42,275 bases of DNA from CAYVAR01 sp964449675. Lineage in GTDB: Bacteria; Patescibacteriota; Microgenomatia; UBA10105; UBA927. How positions within the stretch are numbered: the first letter of the stretch is position 1; each line of letters starts with the position of its first letter. The notes under the pieces are model-generated. The model did not search any database, was not told the DNA's origin, and saw only the letters and a list, made by a program, of their open reading frames with translations. A program made the translations under genes and the position numbers. This document shows positions 38,313 to 42,275 of the stretch, in pieces. The stretch spans positions 1-42,275 of the forward strand of contig CAYVAR010000010.1 in assembly GCA_964449675.1 (NCBI GenBank). Reading direction: 5' to 3'.

Positions 38313-38567
38313 TTAATCGCGTAAATAGATTTCATCAACATTCTTTGAAACGTGCTTTTTGGAAGTTTGTCCCATGCCAATCATTTTGAGAATTGGATTT
38401 TGATCAGGAGAAACGTAATTACGTATTGAAAGGATCTTTTTGTATTCCAGTATAACGCGACTAACCACATCGCGGATAATTTGTGAACGCGAGATGTCAA
38501 GAGAACGAGCAAGCTCGTCGGTGCTCTGTACCGACTGTGGATCGAGATAAACTTGGTATCTGTTCAT
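38313..38567 (-). CDS. ribbon-helix-helix antitoxin
   Basis: An 84-residue protein. MNRYQVYLDPQSVQSTDELARSLDISRSQIIRDVVSRVI is an RHH/CopG-type DNA-binding domain (a beta-strand followed by two helices). The tail carries ILKMIGMGQTSKKHVSKNVDEIYLRD, a typical toxin-wrapping segment. ATG 38567 fits a -10 box 8 nt upstream. The perfect 25-bp palindrome that contains this -10 box is the likely operator for autoregulation with the PIN toxin. Confidence 0.8.
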   Translation of the reverse strand: MNRYQVYLDPQSVQSTDELARSLDISRSQIIRDVVSRVILEYKKILSIRNYVSPDQNPILKMIGMGQTSKKHVSKNVDEIYLRD

Positions 38568-38571
38568 ATTT

Positions 38572-38604
38572 ATACACCATAGCACCTATGGTGTATGTTG
38601 TCAA
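38572..38604 (-). promoter_or_regulatory. toxin-antitoxin promoter with embedded palindromic operator
   Basis: Minus strand: TTGACA (38604-38599), spacer 17, TATGGT (38581-38576), 8 nt to the ATG. The inverted repeat ATACACCATAG (38572-38582) / CTATGGTGTAT (38586-38596) with a 3-nt centre spans the spacer and -10. Binding there would block RNA polymerase. Confidence 0.75.
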
Positions 38605-38606
38605 TA

Positions 38607-39695
38607 TCACTCTAAATAATCCTTAAGCTTCTTACTCCTACTAGGATGTCTAAGCTTTCTCAATGCCTTCGCCTCAATTTGCCGGATACGTTCTCGCGTC
38701 ACACCAAATTGCGCGCCCACTTCCTCAAGCGTCCGCGGGCGACCATCTTCGAGTCCAAAACGAAGGATGAGGACTCTCTTTTCTCTATCTGATAATGTCG
38801 CTAAAACTTCCTCCATGTGTTCTTTGAGGAGTTGCCGCGATGTTTGATCATACGGCGTGGGTCCGGGATCAGAAATAAAATCCCCTAAGTGGCTGTCTTC
38901 TTCATCTCCAACCGGCGTTTCAAGGCTCGTTGGCTCTTGGGAAACTTTCATAATCTCACGAACCTTGGTGACATCAACCTCCATGACTTTTGCTATCTCC
39001 TCCGGCGTCGGTTCACGACCAAGCTCTTGCATGAGGCGGCGGCTAGCGCGTACAAAACGATTGATCGTCTCTACCATATGCACTGGAATTCGGATGGTAC
39101 GCGCTTGATCAGCTATAGCCCGAGTAATAGCTTGACGTATCCACCAGGTCGCGTACGTAGAAAATTTGTAACCTTTTCGCCAATCATACTTTTCAACAGC
39201 CCGAATAAGGCCTTGATTTCCCTCTTGAATAAGGTCAAGAAGGCTCATGCCGCGGCCGATATATTTTTTTGCGATGGAAACGACTAATCGGAGGTTACTT
39301 TCGATAAGCTTTTTTTTCGCTTTCCTATCCCCTTTTTCGTAGCGCTTGGCGAGATATATTTCGTCTTCAAACTTAAGAAGCGGAATCCTGCCGATTTCTT
39401 TTAAATACATTCGCACCGGATCGGAAACGCTTTCGGCACTTGCTCGAACGAGCGCTTCTATTTCTTTTTCCAGATCTTGGATGCTTTTACTCGCTTCTTT
39501 TTCCACATCCCACGACGTCGTTTCAAACACGTCGATGCCGGCACGAATCAATTTATTGTAAAGATCATCAAGTTCACTTATGTGATCTTCGGGCTTGGGA
39601 ATAAGGGCAAGAATATCGTCTTGGGTAATAAATCCGTTTTCTTTACCTTCTTTGAGAAGGTCGGTGATAGAAGTATGCGTATGCGCTTTTGCCAT
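38607..39695 (-). CDS. rpoD: primary sigma factor RpoD
   Basis: A 362-residue sigma-70. Region 1.2: DPVRMYLKEIGRIPLL; region 2: NLRLVVSIAKKYIGRGMSLLDLIQEGNQGLIRAVEKYDWRKGYKFSTYATWWIRQAITRAI, which contacts the -10; region 3: GREPTPEEIAKVM; region 4: REKRVLILRFGLEDGRPRTLEEVGAQFGVTRERIRQIEAKALRKL, which contacts the -35. The acidic region 1.1 is short, as in small genomes. I chose ATG 39695 (MAKAHTHTSITDLL); an in-frame TTG at 39779 would add 28 residues that repeat SLPGKVEFSLPG and derive from the leader hairpins. It follows dnaG with 271 nt between. Confidence 0.95.
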   Translation of the reverse strand: MAKAHTHTSITDLLKEGKENGFITQDDILALIPKPEDHISELDDLYNKLIRAGIDVFETTSWDVEKEASKSIQDLEKEIEALVRASAESVSDPVRMYLKEIGRIPLLKFEDEIYLAKRYEKGDRKAKKKLIESNLRLVVSIAKKYIGRGMSLLDLIQEGNQGLIRAVEKYDWRKGYKFSTYATWWIRQAITRAIADQARTIRIPVHMVETINRFVRASRRLMQELGREPTPEEIAKVMEVDVTKVREIMKVSQEPTSLETPVGDEEDSHLGDFISDPGPTPYDQTSRQLLKEHMEEVLATLSDREKRVLILRFGLEDGRPRTLEEVGAQFGVTRERIRQIEAKALRKLRHPSRSKKLKDYLE

Positions 39696-39696
39696 A

Positions 39697-39753
39697 CCAG
39701 GTAGTGAAAATTCGACCTTTCCAGGTAGTGAAAGCTTCGCTTCTCCTACCTGG
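39697..39753 (-). promoter_or_regulatory. rpoD leader with alternative hairpins next to the start codon
   Basis: In the mRNA CCAGGTAG (39753-39746) can pair with either of two copies of CTACCTGG (39728-39721 or 39704-39697). The first pairing is extended by an inner AGAAGC/GCTTTC stem. The second copy ends 1 nt before the ATG at 39695, so pairing with it would hide the start codon. An AAAGGAG at 39788-39782 lies farther upstream. Regulation is inferred. Confidence 0.5.
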
Positions 39754-39779
39754 TTTGCCTTACGCGGCCGAAATCTCAA

Positions 39780-39966
39780 TCTCCTTTCGATTTAAAAGTA
39801 TATGTATTCCTATTAGAAATCCTGTTCGTGTGGCAAAGTAAAAACCGCGTGTCGCATTTCTACTACTTGGCATAGTATCCGAGAATTCCGGTTTACTAGG
39901 ATAAAGGGTAACACTCTATTATCCAAGCACACTGGTAATTTCGCTTGAGTGTAAAGTATAGCAGAT
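39780..39966 (-). promoter_or_regulatory. dnaG-rpoD spacer with possible rpoD promoters
   Basis: No gene. An extended -10 (TGCTATACT, about 39962-39954) lies right behind the dnaG stop and a second TATACT near 39797-39792. Either would give rpoD a leader; the upstream one of about 250 nt. Confidence 0.4.
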
Positions 39967-41742
39967 TTAGCTTGAATTTTCTAGCTTTTTTAACTGCCCG
40001 CTTACGTCTCGAATACGTTTTTGTATTGCATCCTCTGAGAGTTTGCCTCCTTCTTGATGAAGAAGCTTCGACAAATCAAAAAGCTTTTTTTTTAGGATTT
40101 GACGGCGAAACGCAACAAGAGTGCGGTACCATTCGCGAGCAAAACGTTCCCTATCAGAAAGCGTATGAGATACATCCCACAAATACGCTTTATCAAGGGT
40201 TGGAACCAGTTCTTGAGGCAAAAACGATGCAAAATCTTTAATAAAAAATTTAGTATGATCCTTTAGAAACCCATCTAATGCGAGTACTATTTTTTTGACC
40301 GGTTCATACGGTATGTCAAAAACAATCTCAAGCTCTTTGAATTCTTCGTATAACTGACTCGTATCCCCTTGCAAAAGAAGCGCCAATAGATACATAGTAA
40401 GATTTTCATCCCCGGTTTTTGTGGCTTGCACCGGTTGGATTTGGCTACCGACCGATTGTTGCAGTGGTTGTTTTCGGACTTTTTTCATACTCTCCATAAC
40501 GACTGCGACATCAACGCCGAGAATATCAGAAAATTTTTTCACGTAGTGGTTTTGGACTATGGGATTATCGATTTTCGCAAATATCGGCAAAAGCTCATCA
40601 CTCGCCTTCTTTTTTCCAAAAGCAGTCGTCACATCAAAGCGTCTCTGGCTTGAGGAGATAAAATAATCATAAATGGGTATAGCCTCGGTAATTGCTTTTT
40701 TGAGTAAGCCCGGGTGTTGCCGCGCTTCCTCGTCCGGATCTTTCCCCGTCGGCAGGATAACAACTTTCATATCAAGCCCGGCGCGGTCGGCAATTTCTAT
40801 GCCACGCCTACTTGCGCTATCGCCAGCAACGTCACTATCCAAAGCAAAAAGTATCCGCTCGGCAAATCGACGCAAGAGATGAACGTGACCTTCTGTGAGT
40901 GCTGATCCTTTTATCGCGACCGCATTACCAATCCCCGCTTGAAAGGAAGAAATCACATCAAACTCTCCTTCCATGATAATTGCCTCTTGTTCTTTTTGAA
41001 TTGCCTCTTTTGTTATATCAAGACCATACAAAAGCGAACTTTTATTGTAGACTGCAGTCTCTGATGTATTAATGTATTTAGCCTCTTTTGCTTCCGGGTC
41101 AAGAAGCCGTCCAGAAAAACCCACCACGTTCCCCCTGTGATCTTTTAGCGTGAACATGACGCGACCGCGAAATCGATCATAACCGCCGCGCGCCGATGAG
41201 ACCATAAGCCCTGCTTGTTCAAGAAGTTTTTTTTCATATCCTTTTCTCTGAAGGAATTTTAGTAAACCATCCCAGCTATTGGCACTATAGCCCAAAGAAA
41301 ATGTTTTGATGGATTTTTCCGTTACACCGCGATCTTTGAGGTAATCCCTGGCTTTCGCTCCCAAAGCGTGTTTAGTTAAAAGATAGTGATAAAATTCACT
41401 TGTCAAGTGATTCACTTCATATAACCGTGTTTTTAGTTTTGCTTCCGGTGTATCAGAACTTCTGCGTTCAAGTTTCACCCCTGCTTTTTCCGCAAGCGTC
41501 TCGAGTGCCTCCAAAAAATCCACGTGCTCATACTCCATGACAAAATCAATGACGGATCCGCCCTTCGCGCAACCAAAACAATGCCAACTTTGCCGCTCCG
41601 GTGATACGATAAACGAAGGAGTTTTCTCGTTATGGAACGGACACAATGCTTTAAAATGTCGCCCGGCTTTTTTAAGAGCCACACGACTTCCAATAATGTC
41701 AACGATATTAAGTCGCGACTTAACCTCATCAATATCGCTCAT
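39967..41742 (-). CDS. dnaG: DNA primase DnaG
   Basis: A 591-residue primase. The zinc domain is at 30-65 (CPFHNEKTPSFIV and WHCFGCAKGG), giving the C-H-C-C set; then the N-terminal RNA polymerase core (RFRGRVMFTLKDHRGNVVGFSGRLL); TOPRIM with IIMEGEFDVISSFQAG (metal-binding Glu) and ILFALDSDVAGDSA (DxD), about 255-315; and a C-terminal helicase-binding region. It makes RNA primers at the replication fork with DnaB. With rpoD next to it this is the conserved dnaG-rpoD arrangement. The ATG at 41742 has no clear ribosome binding site. Confidence 0.97.
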   Translation of the reverse strand: MSDIDEVKSRLNIVDIIGSRVALKKAGRHFKALCPFHNEKTPSFIVSPERQSWHCFGCAKGGSVIDFVMEYEHVDFLEALETLAEKAGVKLERRSSDTPEAKLKTRLYEVNHLTSEFYHYLLTKHALGAKARDYLKDRGVTEKSIKTFSLGYSANSWDGLLKFLQRKGYEKKLLEQAGLMVSSARGGYDRFRGRVMFTLKDHRGNVVGFSGRLLDPEAKEAKYINTSETAVYNKSSLLYGLDITKEAIQKEQEAIIMEGEFDVISSFQAGIGNAVAIKGSALTEGHVHLLRRFAERILFALDSDVAGDSASRRGIEIADRAGLDMKVVILPTGKDPDEEARQHPGLLKKAITEAIPIYDYFISSSQRRFDVTTAFGKKKASDELLPIFAKIDNPIVQNHYVKKFSDILGVDVAVVMESMKKVRKQPLQQSVGSQIQPVQATKTGDENLTMYLLALLLQGDTSQLYEEFKELEIVFDIPYEPVKKIVLALDGFLKDHTKFFIKDFASFLPQELVPTLDKAYLWDVSHTLSDRERFAREWYRTLVAFRRQILKKKLFDLSKLLHQEGGKLSEDAIQKRIRDVSGQLKKLENSS

Positions 41743-41841
41743 AGGAATTAAAAAATAAAATGGCGTAAAACGTATCTGAAGAATAACACGAACGCCAAAG
41801 AAGTCCTAATCTCTATAGTGGAGTCCTGACTTCTGCTACTT

Positions 41842-41873
41842 CATGTTACTATGTTTTAAAACAAGATAACATG
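41842..41873. promoter_or_regulatory. 32-bp interrupted palindrome upstream of dnaG
   Basis: CATGTTA (41842-41848) and TAACATG (41867-41873) are symmetric around the inner palindrome GTTTTAAAAC (41853-41862), with 4-nt spacers on both sides. It lies 100 nt before the dnaG start and behind the Nudix stop. It could be an operator or, for the Nudix mRNA, a 3' hairpin. The rest of 41743-41907 shows nothing further. Confidence 0.5.
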
Positions 41874-41907
41874 GAGTACTGCAGTGTTTACTGTTAAAAA
41901 ACCCGCT

Positions 41908-42275
41908 TTACAAAAAAAGAGGGAGAGAAAATGGCTTTTCTCGATACTTGAGGTAGAGCTTAATACTCTCTCCATGGTCAAAAGCGAACTGGTCAAACGA
42001 TATGAGATTTTCTATAGAAATCCATTCTACTTTTGATGATTCGTGGTCTTTATCTCCGATCTGACGAAGTGGCTTGACGAGAAAATCAAATGCGATATTT
42101 TGTCGATCCTCGTGAGGCCGGTTGGGGTTTGAATTAATGCGAAGAAGCGATACCGCTTCTCCCTGCCATCCAGTTTCCTCACGAAGCTCCCGAAGGACTG
42201 CCTGAGATACTGTTTCATCACGACCAACAAACCCACCAGGAAGCGCCCACTTCCCGGACTCTAAGATATTGCCAG
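41908..42275 (-). CDS. Nudix hydrolase, C-terminal part (cut by window edge)
   Basis: Minus-strand frame from the edge: GNILESGKWALPGGFVGRDE, then TVSQAVLRELREETGWQGE. This is an intact Nudix box (GxxxxxE x7 RELxEExGW), so pyrophosphatase activity on a nucleoside diphosphate derivative is likely. Downstream NIAFDFLVKPL and SKVEWISIENLISFDQFAFDHGESIKLYL are typical for ADP-ribose/NADH-type Nudix proteins, ending with FSLPLFL at TAA 41908-41910. About 122 codons are visible; the start lies beyond the window. The usual reading frame on this strand starting at 42236 is only a shadow. Confidence 0.85.
   Translation of the reverse strand, partial: GNILESGKWALPGGFVGRDETVSQAVLRELREETGWQGEAVSLLRINSNPNRPHEDRQNIAFDFLVKPLRQIGDKDHESSKVEWISIENLISFDQFAFDHGESIKLYLKYREKPFSLPLFL

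Overview
The window looks like a scaffold piece from a small-genome candidate-phylum bacterium, most likely Patescibacteria/CPR (Microgenomates- or Parcubacteria-like). This is inferred from the gene repertoire, AT-rich composition, a self-splicing intron in a tRNA gene without encoded CCA, many short single-gene units and many leaderless transcripts. TAA, TAG and TGA all end normal genes here, so the code is standard. One 100-N scaffold gap (12013-12112) is present, and it is probably artificial because its two flanks share the same 55 bases.

Left part (1-11 kb): the start of typA; msrA; a minus-strand run of RRM protein, msrB and membrane protein; an MFS transporter; a 1071-residue repeat-rich surface protein; a metzincin-like secreted protease; and a second copy of the RRM/membrane-protein pair (9.87-10.98 kb). 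Between them lies a 14-residue Cys/Gly/His micropeptide with a near-perfect ribosome binding site and its own promoter.

11.2-13.1 kb: a tRNA-Asn(GUU) gene split by a 289-nt group I intron, followed by a gene-free repeat-rich stretch that ends in a second copy of the last 19 nt of the tRNA. This is the footprint of an integrated element. Behind it sit a small ORF plus nucleotidyltransferase and a GIY-YIG remnant.

13-38 kb: an accessory region of short, mostly independent plus-strand units. It holds GNATs, DUF1801/TfoX-like proteins, a Fic/DUF4325 operon, adhesin-like proteins (CSLRE/RTX, GEVED), an alpha/beta hydrolase, M23 peptidase, zinc protease, methyltransferases, a PEP-swivel protein, TspO, an FAD oxidoreductase, three toxin-antitoxin-like pairs and several freshly broken genes (EamA transporter, DJ-1, 2-hydroxyacid dehydrogenase, truncated AbiEii, SGNH fragment). 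A 481-bp exact duplication links 21.6-22.1 and 27.5-27.9 kb. Many units start with a -10 box only 6-9 nt before the start codon and end near a short motif resembling a tRNA 3' end (..CTCGGAGCA), which suggests a cassette-like mode of gain and loss.

Right end (37.8-42.3 kb): core replication/transcription genes dnaG and rpoD. A PIN/ribbon-helix-helix module sits directly behind rpoD and is followed by a diverged copy of the rpoD 3' end, as if the module had integrated into the 3' end of rpoD. A Nudix hydrolase runs off the window edge.
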